DNA from: Candidatus Uhrbacteria bacterium
GTDB lineage: Bacteria > Patescibacteriota > Patescibacteriia > 2-12-FULL-60-25
Direction of reading: 5' to 3'
Length of the DNA stretch: 10,198 nucleotides
Assembly (NCBI GenBank): GCA_023246415.1
Contig: JAHFIK010000045.1
Coordinates: 1-10,198 of the forward strand
Shown here: positions 1-5,228 of the stretch, piece after piece
Layout of the letters: each line of letters opens with the position of its first letter
How positions within the stretch are numbered: the first letter of the stretch is position 1
The notes under the pieces: model-generated
Seen by the model: only the letters and a program-made list of their open reading frames with translations
What the model was told of the DNA's origin: nothing
Database searches by the model: none
Made by a program: the position numbers and the translations under genes

Positions 1-4
1 AGGT

Positions 5-256
5 ATGTATTACGTCTATCTGCTAAAATCAGATAAAGACAACAAATACTATATCGGATTCTCTGGCGATCTCAAGCGACGTATTCGAGAGCATCTTAAC
101 GGGCAAGTCGATGCAACAAAGCATCGACATCCCGTGAGGCTGATCTACTATGAAGCGTATGAGACAGAAACGCTCGCACGCGAACGAGAAGCTCAACTGA
201 AGCAGTTCGGATCCGCATATACAGGACTCTTGAAGCGGATTAAAGAAAAACCCTAG
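5..256 (+). CDS. Small GIY-YIG nuclease-domain protein
   Basis: This 83-residue protein is essentially a single GIY-YIG nuclease domain. The N-terminal strand reads YYVYLLKS (the GIY half, residues 2-9). YIG follows at residues 16-18, then a basic helix (LKRRIREH, 23-30) with the usual catalytic arginine region. The acidic helix AREREAQLK near residues 58-66 should carry the metal-binding glutamate. The length is normal for the stand-alone UPF0213/YhbQ-like group. Members are predicted DNA endonucleases, but the cellular role of most is unknown. Only four bases precede the ATG in the window, so the upstream signal cannot be judged. The TAG stop (254-256) overlaps the first two bases of the downstream tRNA-Trp, so the two are probably co-transcribed or the tRNA promoter lies inside this gene. 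The family call is secure; the function is inferred. Confidence 0.93.
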   Translation: MYYVYLLKSDKDNKYYIGFSGDLKRRIREHLNGQVDATKHRHPVRLIYYEAYETETLAREREAQLKQFGSAYTGLLKRIKEKP

Positions 257-328
257 GGGCGTCGTTCAGTGGTAGGACTCGGGTCTCCAAAACCCGTAAC
301 GTGGGTTCGATCCCCCCCGCCCCTGCCA
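255..328 (+). tRNA. trnW: tRNA-Trp (anticodon CCA)
   Basis: A 74-base cloverleaf can be folded by hand. The acceptor stem is AGGGGCG (255-261) with CGCCCCT (318-324), all seven pairs formed. The D arm is GTTC/GGAC with a seven-base loop. The anticodon stem CGGGT/ACCCG (280-284, 292-296) holds the loop CTCCAAA with anticodon CCA at 287-289. The T loop is TTCGATC (306-312). The discriminator is G325 and CCA is encoded at 326-328. The A1-U72 pair and G73 match known bacterial tryptophan identity elements. One T-stem pair (T302 with C316) is a mismatch, which is mildly unusual. The 5' end overlaps the stop codon of the preceding gene, and a strong terminator begins two bases after the CCA. Confidence 0.96.
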
Positions 329-329
329 G

Positions 330-365
330 AAAAACACTTCCGTTTAGCGGGAGTGTTTTTCGTTT
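330..365 (+). terminator. Terminator of tRNA-Trp
   Basis: A long hairpin follows the tRNA: AAAAACACT plus TCCG (330-342) pairs with CGGG plus AGTGTTTTT (348-360) across the loop TTTAG, with one G-T pair, and then CGTTTT. The A-rich 5' arm and T-rich 3' arm make it a bidirectional intrinsic terminator. A close copy occurs at 2883-2917 after the permease gene. Confidence 0.88.
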
Positions 366-376
366 TAACTCTAAAG

Positions 377-432
377 GAACTCGGGTCTCCAACCCCGCCT
401 GTCGCGACAGGCGGGGCGACCCGCCCCTGCCA
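377..432 (+). pseudogene. tRNA-Trp fragment with palindrome replacing the T arm
   Basis: Fourteen bases at 379-392 (ACTCGGGTCTCCAA) are identical to tRNA-Trp 277-290, covering the end of the D arm through the CCA anticodon. Thirteen bases at 420-432 (CCCGCCCCTGCCA) are identical to 316-328, the acceptor 3' strand with CCA. The 25 bases between these blocks in the real tRNA are missing, and a 24-base palindrome plus three bases sits in their place. No 5' acceptor strand or complete D arm is present, so this cannot fold as a tRNA. It is a decayed or recombined partial duplicate. A second terminator follows at once, as after the intact gene. Confidence 0.75.
393..416. repeat. Perfect 24-base GC-rich palindrome
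   Basis: The half-site CCCCGCCTGTCG (393-404) is followed directly by its exact reverse complement (405-416). A further outer stem, CGGGTC (382-387) with GACCCG (418-423), extends the potential cruciform. The palindrome interrupts tRNA-Trp-derived sequence. Two other GC-rich palindromes occur in this window, at 5841-5859 and 6057-6099. Confidence 0.9.
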
Positions 433-437
433 ACAAT

Positions 438-465
438 ATAATCGCTACAGAAAGCGGTTATTTTT
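438..465 (+). terminator. Intrinsic terminator after the tRNA fragment
   Basis: ATAATCGCT (438-446) pairs with AGCGGTTAT (453-461) across a six-base loop, with one G-T pair. The 3' arm runs into five T residues (461-465). It would stop any read-through from the tRNA region before the arsR-type promoter. Confidence 0.75.
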
Positions 466-494
466 GTTTGTGGGAGGAAGGCATCGAACTCGCG

Positions 495-528
495 TTTGAC
501 TATATCAATACTTATTGATATAGTCAAA
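495..528. promoter_or_regulatory. 34-base operator palindrome enclosing the arsR-type promoter
   Basis: TTTGACTATATCAATA (495-510), the spacer CT, then the exact reverse complement (513-528). The inner part resembles the 12-2-12 imperfect inverted repeats known as ArsR/SmtB-family operators. A good sigma-70-type promoter lies entirely inside it: -35 TTGACT (496-501), a 17-base spacer, and -10 TATAGT (519-524). The expected transcription start is about 530-532, only a few bases before the ATG at 534, so the mRNA is nearly leaderless. Repressor binding here would block RNA polymerase, which implies autoregulation of the operon. The palindrome is seen directly; binding by the adjacent regulator is inference. 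Confidence 0.8.
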
Positions 529-533
529 GAGCT

Positions 534-851
534 ATGACCTCTGCTACATGCAATGGCAAAAAGCTCACCAAGGAACTCATGGAAACTGTGGAGTTCCTCA
601 AAACGATCGCGGAACCAAACCGTCTAAAGATTCTCTGTCTGCTCAGAAACGGCGAGGCTTGTGTTTGCGATATCTGGGAATCAGTTGGCGTGACACAGAA
701 TCTCGCATCGCACCACCTGAAGGAGCTCAAACGCGTCGGCTTAGTGTCTGATCGCAAGGTGGGGCTAAAGGTATTTTATTCTATTAACCCGAAAGGCATT
801 GCTAAATTTCGTTCACTGCTCCATACGTTCCTCGAATCATGCAATGCATAA
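534..851 (+). CDS. ArsR/SmtB-family metal(loid)-responsive repressor
   Basis: This 105-residue winged-helix protein has the normal ArsR length. The N-terminal helices contain the family signature AEPNRLKILCLL (26-37). Next come the alpha-3 metal-site motif C43-V-C45-D46 and the recognition helix region VTQNLASHHLKELKRVGLV (52-70), then a beta wing (DRKVGLKVFYSI). Cys43 and Cys45 match the CxC ligands of the ArsR/CadC branch. Cys6 and Cys104 are possible extra thiol ligands, as CadC uses N-terminal cysteines. The inducer could be As(III), Cd/Pb/Zn, or an oxidising thiol signal; the sequence does not decide. It is the first gene of an operon with three thioredoxin-fold genes and a permease, and sits directly behind a palindromic operator. 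No convincing Shine-Dalgarno sequence precedes the ATG. Confidence 0.93.
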   Translation: MTSATCNGKKLTKELMETVEFLKTIAEPNRLKILCLLRNGEACVCDIWESVGVTQNLASHHLKELKRVGLVSDRKVGLKVFYSINPKGIAKFRSLLHTFLESCNA

Positions 852-874
852 CGATAATTACATTTTCAATCCAT

Positions 875-1210
875 ATGAACAACGTCGTTGAACTCACGTC
901 ACAGACATTCGAACAAGAAGTCATCCGTTCACAACTTCCTGTGTTGGTGGATTTTTGGGCTCCCTGGTGCGGCCCCTGCCGAATGATGGCACCGATACTC
1001 GATCAACTCGCAAACGAGCTGGATGGTAAGATAAAAGTCGCAAAACTAAACGTTGATGATCCAAATCATCAAGATCTCGCTATACGATTCCGTGTCCAAG
1101 GTATTCCTAATATGCAACTATTTAAAAATGGAGCCGTCATCAAAGAACTTGTTGGCGCACGACCGAAAGAAGTTTTAAAATCAGATCTTGAGACGGCATT
1201 GTCAAGATAA
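875..1210 (+). CDS. trxA: Thioredoxin (WCGPC)
   Basis: A classical thioredoxin of 111 residues when started at 875. It reduces protein disulfides in the cytoplasm through its dithiol. FWAPWCGPC places the active cysteines at 32 and 35, the numbering of E. coli thioredoxin. A buried acid sits at D26, and the cis-proline loop GIP ends at P78. An earlier in-frame ATG at 839 would add 12 unconserved residues and overlap the arsR end, so the start at 875 was preferred. No Shine-Dalgarno sequence is visible before either. It is the second gene of the operon, 23 bases after the repressor stop. It may recycle the next two thioredoxin-like proteins or reduce a substrate for the permease. The nearby stretch 1021-1140 has 45 G/C in 120 bases by hand count, lower than genes further right. 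Confidence 0.95.
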   Translation: MNNVVELTSQTFEQEVIRSQLPVLVDFWAPWCGPCRMMAPILDQLANELDGKIKVAKLNVDDPNHQDLAIRFRVQGIPNMQLFKNGAVIKELVGARPKEVLKSDLETALSR

Positions 1211-1214
1211 CCGT

Positions 1215-1583
1215 ATGGACATTCTTTATCCAAAAAATGAAGCAGAATTCACGGAATTCCTTCAAGTTCATCCAATGGTCGTCGTCGATCTATATTCAAC
1301 TGATTGTCCGCCTTGCAATAGACTTGCGCCCATTTATGAAAAAATAGCACAGCAGCATCCTTCCGTGGCTTTTGTAAAAATCCATCGACAGGAATTTCGC
1401 GATCTTGCCGAATCCTTTCATATTTTGAGTTCGCCAACCGTTCTCTTCTTCCATCGAAACGTTCTTCAAAAAAATCGTTTAGCGGGCGACATTCAAGAAA
1501 ATGATCTTCAACTCGAAACCGAACAAATCATTCAACGAGAACACGCCCTTGTCCATCAAGCAAAATCTCATGAGCATGACTAA
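1215..1583 (+). CDS. Thioredoxin-like protein (CPPC) with His-rich tail
   Basis: A 122-residue thioredoxin-fold protein. The active-site segment STDCPPCNRLAPIYEKI has redox cysteines at 31 and 34, and CPPC replaces the thioredoxin CGPC. The cis-proline loop is SSPT (P74). D25 takes the position of the buried acid. There is no signal peptide, so it should be cytoplasmic. After the fold, a helical tail (about residues 100-122) ends in a segment with four histidines and several acids (HALVHQAKSHEHD), which could bind metal; that is inference. The start at 1215 lies four bases after the thioredoxin stop. An upstream in-frame ATG at 1188 would overlap trxA and add residues outside the fold. The third thioredoxin-like gene begins inside its 3' end, indicating translational coupling. 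The specific partner is unknown. Confidence 0.88.
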   Translation: MDILYPKNEAEFTEFLQVHPMVVVDLYSTDCPPCNRLAPIYEKIAQQHPSVAFVKIHRQEFRDLAESFHILSSPTVLFFHRNVLQKNRLAGDIQENDLQLETEQIIQREHALVHQAKSHEHD

Positions 1584-1824
1584 TATTCAAGTGTTCGGTT
1601 CTGGCTGTCCTTCATGCAAGCGCTTATACGAACGCACGGTCCAAGCCACGAAAGAGCTCGGCTTAAACACGGAGGTAGAGTACGTGACGGATATCCATCG
1701 GCTTATGGCTCTCCGTGTTATACAGAGTCCCGTGATAGCGGTGAACGGCAAGCCTGTCTTCGTTGGCTATGTACCGGATATTGAAGACTTAAAACAGGCG
1801 ATCGCATCGGAAAGCGAGCTCTGA
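1570..1824 (+). CDS. Small thioredoxin-like redox-active disulfide protein (CPSC)
   Basis: An 82-84 residue minimal thioredoxin or glutaredoxin-sized protein. From the ATG at 1576 it reads MTNIQVFGSGCPSCKRLYE, with CPSC at residues 11-14. The cis-proline loop QSPVIAVNGKPV has P52. This matches the redox-active disulfide protein 2 / Thioredoxin_3 family, short proteins often found next to YraQ-type permeases and ArsR regulators. Two ATGs (1570 and 1576) are possible, and both overlap the last bases of the upstream gene (stop 1581-1583). The open frame extends back to 1501, but that portion is the shadow of the upstream gene. The next gene starts four bases after its TGA. It may pass electrons or a thiol-bound metal(loid) to the permease; that is inference. 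Confidence 0.9.
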   Translation: MSMTNIQVFGSGCPSCKRLYERTVQATKELGLNTEVEYVTDIHRLMALRVIQSPVIAVNGKPVFVGYVPDIEDLKQAIASESEL

Positions 1825-1828
1825 TGGT

Positions 1829-2797
1829 ATGGATATATTTTATCCAATCAGACTGTTTGCCGACCGGCTATCTTATGGGGTGTTCGGTCTTATACCAAAA
1901 ACGCTTTTGGCGGAAGCGGTCGATTTTTTCATTTATGACACGATCAAGATTTTCATCCTATTAGCTACCATCATCTTCGTCGTTTCTATTATTCGCTCGT
2001 ATTTGCCACCGGAAAAGATTCGCTTCATTCTCGCGAGAAAAAATCCATGCATCGGGAACATCCTCGCTTCCCTCTTGGGGATCATTACGCCGTTCTGTTC
2101 CTGCTCCGCGATCCCGCTGTTTCTCGGTTTCGTGCAGGCGAGTGTCCCACTTGGAGTAACGTTCTCCTTCCTTGTGGCCTCGCCCATGATCAATGAGGTT
2201 GCTCTCGTTTTACTATTCGGCATGTTCGGCTGGAAAATCGCGCTCATCTACATTGCAAGCGGACTCGTCATCGCCGTCCTGTCGGGCATAGCCATCGGCA
2301 AAATGAAGGTCGAGAATTTGATCGAACCTTTCGTCTACAATAACCTTACGAAGGAAGGTGCGAACTTTCCCGGCATGACTCGTAAACAACGAGTTGACTA
2401 CGCCGTTAAATACACACTGGATATCCTGAAAAAAGTTTGGCTGTACGTCTTGATAGGCATCGGGATCGGCGCATGGATCCACGGTTACGTGCCAGCCGAT
2501 TTTCTGGCCCAATATGCCGGTGGCAACAAATGGTATGCCGTACCACTCGCCGTACTTATCGGCATCCCGCTCTATTCCAATGCTGCCGGAATCATTCCGC
2601 TCGTTTCCGTATTGACCGAAAAGGGCGTCGCCATGGGCACAACGCTCGCGTTTATGATGGCAGTGACGGCTCTATCCATTCCAGAATTTATGATTCTCAA
2701 GAGAGTCATGAAAACAAAATTAATTCTGATCTTCGCAGGTGTCGTAGGCCTCGGCATCATTTTCACTGGTTATTTATTCAATGCTGTTCTGAGGTAG
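1829..2797 (+). CDS. YraQ/ArsP-type permease (DUF318 family)
   Basis: A 322-residue integral membrane protein. Hydrophobic segments include residues 38-55, 76-96, 100-118, 130-155, about 204-220, 235-247, 270-288 and 297-318, giving roughly eight helices in two halves. The hallmark is TPFCSCSAIP at 87-96, with Cys90 and Cys92 in a membrane segment. The second half has the related IPLYSNAAGIIP near 246-257, without cysteines. ArsP members of this family export trivalent organoarsenicals using conserved cysteines. Many other members have no known substrate. It is the last gene of the operon, four bases after the small disulfide protein, with no clear Shine-Dalgarno sequence. The ArsR regulator and redox partners suggest export of a thiol-reactive compound or metal(loid). 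The family call is strong; the substrate is not determined. Confidence 0.93.
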   Translation: MDIFYPIRLFADRLSYGVFGLIPKTLLAEAVDFFIYDTIKIFILLATIIFVVSIIRSYLPPEKIRFILARKNPCIGNILASLLGIITPFCSCSAIPLFLGFVQASVPLGVTFSFLVASPMINEVALVLLFGMFGWKIALIYIASGLVIAVLSGIAIGKMKVENLIEPFVYNNLTKEGANFPGMTRKQRVDYAVKYTLDILKKVWLYVLIGIGIGAWIHGYVPADFLAQYAGGNKWYAVPLAVLIGIPLYSNAAGIIPLVSVLTEKGVAMGTTLAFMMAVTALSIPEFMILKRVMKTKLILIFAGVVGLGIIFTGYLFNAVLR

Positions 2798-2872
2798 GTC
2801 GTTTTCTAACCAATTCTAGCGGTGCATATCGTTGATTCCCTTGCCATCAAAATAGTTCTCATGTCTTCCACG

Positions 2873-2921
2873 GCCCCCTGGCAAAAAACACTTTCGTTTA
2901 GGGGGAGTATTTTTTTTCGTT
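2873..2921 (+). repeat. Degenerate copy of tRNA-Trp 3' end plus its terminator
   Basis: The segment aligns with 319-364 almost throughout: GCCCC-TG, an A-run, ACACTT, CGTTTAG, GGGAGT, a T-run and CGTT. A few substitutions and three small length differences separate the copies. With the left copy it brackets the operon at 534-2797. It may be a duplicated terminator, a common terminator form of this genome, or an integration scar. Confidence 0.6.
2883..2917. terminator. Terminator between permease and SRPBCC genes
   Basis: AAAAAACACT (2883-2892) pairs with AGTATTTTTT (2906-2915), with one C/A mismatch and some inner G-T and G-C pairs. T-runs lie on both strands. It lies between the converging permease and SRPBCC genes and should serve both. 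The rest of the 154-base gap (2798-2951) shows no gene. Confidence 0.75.
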
Positions 2922-2951
2922 CGAGTGAGCCCCTCATTCCTTCAACGAATA

Positions 2952-3386
2952 TCACGATGAGCGCTCTTGCGCCTCCACGTACTCCTTGAACCGATCCAGA
3001 ATGGCCTGCCAGCCTGTTTTTTGCTGTTCGAGTGTGTGCGTTTCCTCTGTTTCAAAGGTTTCAACCACCTTCACCCAATTCCCTTCTGGAATAAAATCAA
3101 CGCGAAGCGACCGTCCGTCGCCAAGTACCGAGACGATCCGCTGCTGTGGCACGACATCAGTATACGACCCAAAGAAATCAAACGCGGCGCTCCCGTCCTT
3201 CGCAGCCATGCGATAGGCGAATGTTCCGCCAACGCGAAGATCATTCTCCGCATGCGGACAGTGCCAATCATCAGATGCCGCATTCCAATGGACCACATGC
3301 GACGGCAGCGTCCAACGATCCCAAACGGTGCTGATCGGGGCATGCACAATCGTCTCAATCACAATTTTCGGTCGTTCGGTACTCAT
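2952..3386 (-). CDS. SRPBCC / AHSA1-domain protein
   Basis: A 144-residue protein made of one START-like SRPBCC fold of the AHSA1 (activator of Hsp90 ATPase homolog 1-like) group. The family pattern is clear. An opening strand (IVIETIVHAPISTVWDRWTLP) leads into the entrance helix. Central strands include GGTFAYRM and DFFGSYTDVVPQQRIV. The closing long helix is GWQAILDRFKEYVEAQ. Such proteins bind hydrophobic small ligands in a cavity, and most bacterial members have no defined ligand. The start at 3386 gives a normal length. It lies 12 bases after the stop of the VOC gene on the same strand, so the pair is probably one transcript. No catalytic residue can be assigned. Confidence 0.9.
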   Translation of the reverse strand: MSTERPKIVIETIVHAPISTVWDRWTLPSHVVHWNAASDDWHCPHAENDLRVGGTFAYRMAAKDGSAAFDFFGSYTDVVPQQRIVSVLGDGRSLRVDFIPEGNWVKVVETFETEETHTLEQQKTGWQAILDRFKEYVEAQERSS

Positions 3387-3398
3387 ATCGTTTCGCTA

Positions 3399-3836
3399 TT
3401 AGATCTTATTCGCACAATTAAACATCCACTGAACGCCGAATCGATCCGTGCAGGATCCAAAGTATCCTCCCCAGAACATCTCCGTCAGAGGCATCCCAAC
3501 TTTTCCCTGGGCAGACAGCGCAGCGAACAGCCGCTCTGTTTCTGCACGTGTGTCTGGCTCGAGGTTAATGTAGATGTTATTTCCAAAATTCACATGAAAC
3601 CCCATGGACTCCGGTGCATCGGTTCCGAGCAGCACATGCCCGCCTAAAATCGGAAGCTCGATATGCATGACGAGATCCTTATCTTCTTCTCGGATCGGTG
3701 GTTGACCCGGCTGCGTCGGCACCCCTGACAACCGATGGATCGGCCCAACGAATTCCGTTCCGAACACGGTTTTGTAGAATTGAAATGCGTCTTCGGTCTG
3801 ACGGGGAAAGTTGAGGTATGTACTGGTGCGTGACAT
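3399..3836 (-). CDS. VOC-superfamily (PhnB/glyoxalase-like) protein
   Basis: A 145-residue vicinal-oxygen-chelate protein. The N-terminal TYLNFPRQTEDAFQFYKTVFGTE and the C-terminal FWGGYFGSCTDRFGVQWMFN are the two recognisable beta-alpha-beta-beta-beta modules of the PhnB-like group (formerly annotated as 3-demethylubiquinone methyltransferase-like). These proteins can bind a metal in the groove between modules, but no enzymatic activity can be given. The frame is open upstream to 3965, yet family similarity begins at MSRTSTYLN, so the ATG at 3836 was chosen. The upstream part would cross the divergent Nudix promoter region. It is followed closely by the SRPBCC gene. VOC and SRPBCC genes are often paired, which suggests a shared small-molecule role (inference). 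Confidence 0.9.
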   Translation of the reverse strand: MSRTSTYLNFPRQTEDAFQFYKTVFGTEFVGPIHRLSGVPTQPGQPPIREEDKDLVMHIELPILGGHVLLGTDAPESMGFHVNFGNNIYINLEPDTRAETERLFAALSAQGKVGMPLTEMFWGGYFGSCTDRFGVQWMFNCANKI

Positions 3837-3879
3837 AGCGGTCGCGTGAGTTAAATAAGTGTCTAGCTTTAGTAAGTAC

Positions 3880-3906
3880 AGTATACAGATCTCCCACATC
3901 AAGCAA
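3880..3906 (-). promoter_or_regulatory. Possible promoter for the VOC-SRPBCC pair
   Basis: On the minus strand, TTGCTT (3901-3906) and TATACT (3880-3885) are separated by 15 bases. The -10 is a good match, but the spacing is short. The expected start gives a leader of about 35 bases before the ATG at 3836. Confidence 0.35.
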
Positions 3907-3908
3907 GA

Positions 3909-3938
3909 TTGCATGTCTGAGAAGCATCCTGCTAGACT
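3909..3938 (+). promoter_or_regulatory. Possible leaderless promoter of the Nudix gene
   Basis: TTGCAT (3909-3914), an 18-base spacer, TAGACT (3933-3938), then six bases to the ATG at 3945. The predicted transcription start falls on or next to the start codon. Confidence 0.45.
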
Positions 3939-3944
3939 TTCAAT

Positions 3945-4490
3945 ATGCAACAGCGTTGGAAACAATTAACCCATCGGATCGTGCATTCGAACCCGTGGTA
4001 TCGCGTTCGTCAGGATCGCGTCTTAACCCCAGAAGGCAAAAAAGGAATCTACAACGTGATTGAAAAGCCTCCATCCGCAATAACGATTGCACTGAATACG
4101 CGTGGCGAAATCGCGCTCATTAAGCTATTCCGATACCCCACACAGATGTCTTCCATCGAAATTCCGAATGGAAGTATCGAACCCGGTGAATCACCGCTGC
4201 GAGCAGCAAAAAGAGAACTCAACGAAGAAACGGGTCTGCGTGCCAAAACGTGGAAAAAATTAGGCGTCCTCCAGGGGTGCCCTGGATTCTCAAACTCACT
4301 CTATCATGTCTTTCTTGCCACGAATCTGACACAAACATCATCGCATCGGCGTGAGGAGGAAGGGATTGAATCTGTGACGTTCGCCCCCTTCCGCACGGTC
4401 CTCCGCATGATTCAAGATGGACGGATCACCGATAATGCGACCGTTGGACCCATCCTCCTGGCCGCCCTGCATCTCAAAAAAATTCGATAA
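3945..4490 (+). CDS. Nudix hydrolase, ADP-ribose pyrophosphatase-like
   Basis: A 181-residue Nudix hydrolase. The complete Nudix box spans residues 76-98: G76, E82, then RELNEETGL, with all consensus Gx5Ex7REUxEExGU positions kept. It would bind Mg2+ and cleave a nucleoside diphosphate linked to another group. An N-terminal strand domain (WYRVRQDRV, about 18-26) and IEIPNGSIEPGE just before and into the box fit the ADP-ribose/NDP-sugar pyrophosphatase branch (NudF-like). A second acidic cluster, REEEGIE (136-142), lies where that group often has a catalytic glutamate. Specificity cannot be read with certainty. It diverges from the VOC gene, with a promoter that leaves almost no 5' leader and no Shine-Dalgarno sequence. 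It ends about 100 bases before the engB start. Confidence 0.93.
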   Translation: MQQRWKQLTHRIVHSNPWYRVRQDRVLTPEGKKGIYNVIEKPPSAITIALNTRGEIALIKLFRYPTQMSSIEIPNGSIEPGESPLRAAKRELNEETGLRAKTWKKLGVLQGCPGFSNSLYHVFLATNLTQTSSHRREEEGIESVTFAPFRTVLRMIQDGRITDNATVGPILLAALHLKKIR

Positions 4491-4557
4491 ACGTCCCCTC
4501 TGCTTCGTTACCTTCGCCATCGCCCACATCCATCTCAGACGAATGACCTCGTGATGG

Positions 4558-4586
4558 TTGCCCGATCACCCGATTCCCGGTATGCT
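4558..4586 (+). promoter_or_regulatory. Leaderless promoter of engB
   Basis: TTGCCC (4558-4563), a 17-base spacer, TATGCT (4581-4586), then six bases to the ATG at 4593. Transcription would start at the A of the start codon. This position supports 4593 over the upstream in-frame ATG at 4551. Confidence 0.5.
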
Positions 4587-4592
4587 CCGGCC

Positions 4593-5171
4593 ATGCAGAT
4601 GACATTCATCAAAAGCGTTGGACGGATCGAAGATTTGCCCGAGAACGCCAAAATTCAGATCGCGTTCGTTGGGCGTTCGAATGTCGGAAAGTCCACGCTC
4701 ATCAACCATCTCGCGAATCAAAAAAGTCTCGCCCGCGTCAGCGCGAACCCGGGACGAACGCAGACCCTCAATCTGTTTGATGTCGATGGTCGTTTTTATC
4801 TGGTTGACCTCCCCGGATACGGATTCGCGAACGCCTCGCAAACAAAACGCGAAGGATTCTCCGACCTCCTCACGGACTACTTGAGCAAGGTCCCAAACCT
4901 CAAACTCGTCTTCCTCCTGATTGATGCACGCCTCGGGCTGACAGATCTGGATCGCCACGCATTAGACTTCCTAGCGGAAGGCGATGCGCACATCGTGCTC
5001 GTCCTGAATAAAATCGATAAGCTCTCCCGAGCGGAGATCGCAGATCTCGTAAGCACCGTGAAGGCAGGATATCCCACGATCCCCATGATTCAGCACACGA
5101 GCCGTGATAAAAAAGGGCGCGGTGAAATCGTAGATACGATGCTGAAAGCACTTCAGGGAACAAAGAAATAA
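4593..5171 (+). CDS. engB: Ribosome biogenesis GTPase EngB/YsxC (YihA)
   Basis: A 192-residue TRAFAC-class GTPase required for maturation of the 50S ribosomal subunit, cytoplasmic and usually essential. All G motifs are visible: G1 GRSNVGKS (27-34), G2 region NPGRTQT (52-58), G3 DLPGYG (72-77), G4 NKID (139-142) and G5 TSRDKKG (169-175). The length matches the family (about 195-210). The open frame reaches back to 4551, but those 14 extra residues are not family-like and cross a promoter, so 4593 was taken. A second ATG at 4599 is also possible. It probably has its own promoter, since the gap from the Nudix gene is about 100 bases. A strong hairpin follows seven bases after the stop. Confidence 0.97.
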   Translation: MQMTFIKSVGRIEDLPENAKIQIAFVGRSNVGKSTLINHLANQKSLARVSANPGRTQTLNLFDVDGRFYLVDLPGYGFANASQTKREGFSDLLTDYLSKVPNLKLVFLLIDARLGLTDLDRHALDFLAEGDAHIVLVLNKIDKLSRAEIADLVSTVKAGYPTIPMIQHTSRDKKGRGEIVDTMLKALQGTKK

Positions 5172-5177
5172 AAACGA

Positions 5178-5203
5178 CGCCCTCCCGAAGAATCGGGAGG
5201 GCG
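5178..5203. terminator. Shared terminator hairpin, engB / acetyltransferase
   Basis: CGCCCTCCCGA (5178-5188) pairs perfectly with TCGGGAGGGCG (5193-5203) across a four-base loop. On the minus strand it is followed by GTCGTTTTTATTT, a good T-tract, so it ends the acetyltransferase transcript best. The plus-strand tail is weak in T, so its effect on engB is less certain. Confidence 0.8.
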
Positions 5204-5228
5204 ATTTGAGTCGCACGAACGGAAACGA

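Noticed and set aside
377..432. A second functional tRNA-Trp
   Set aside because: It lacks the 5' acceptor strand, a full D arm and the T arm, so no cloverleaf can form.
269..499. Plus-strand open frame of 76 codons across the tRNA-Trp region, and the opposing minus-strand frame 240-527
   Set aside because: Both run through the tRNA, two terminators and the tRNA fragment. The translations have no family character.
2437..2835. Plus-strand frame of 132 codons overlapping the permease
   Set aside because: It is out of frame with a strong membrane-protein gene, and the composition is Arg/His-rich shadow sequence.
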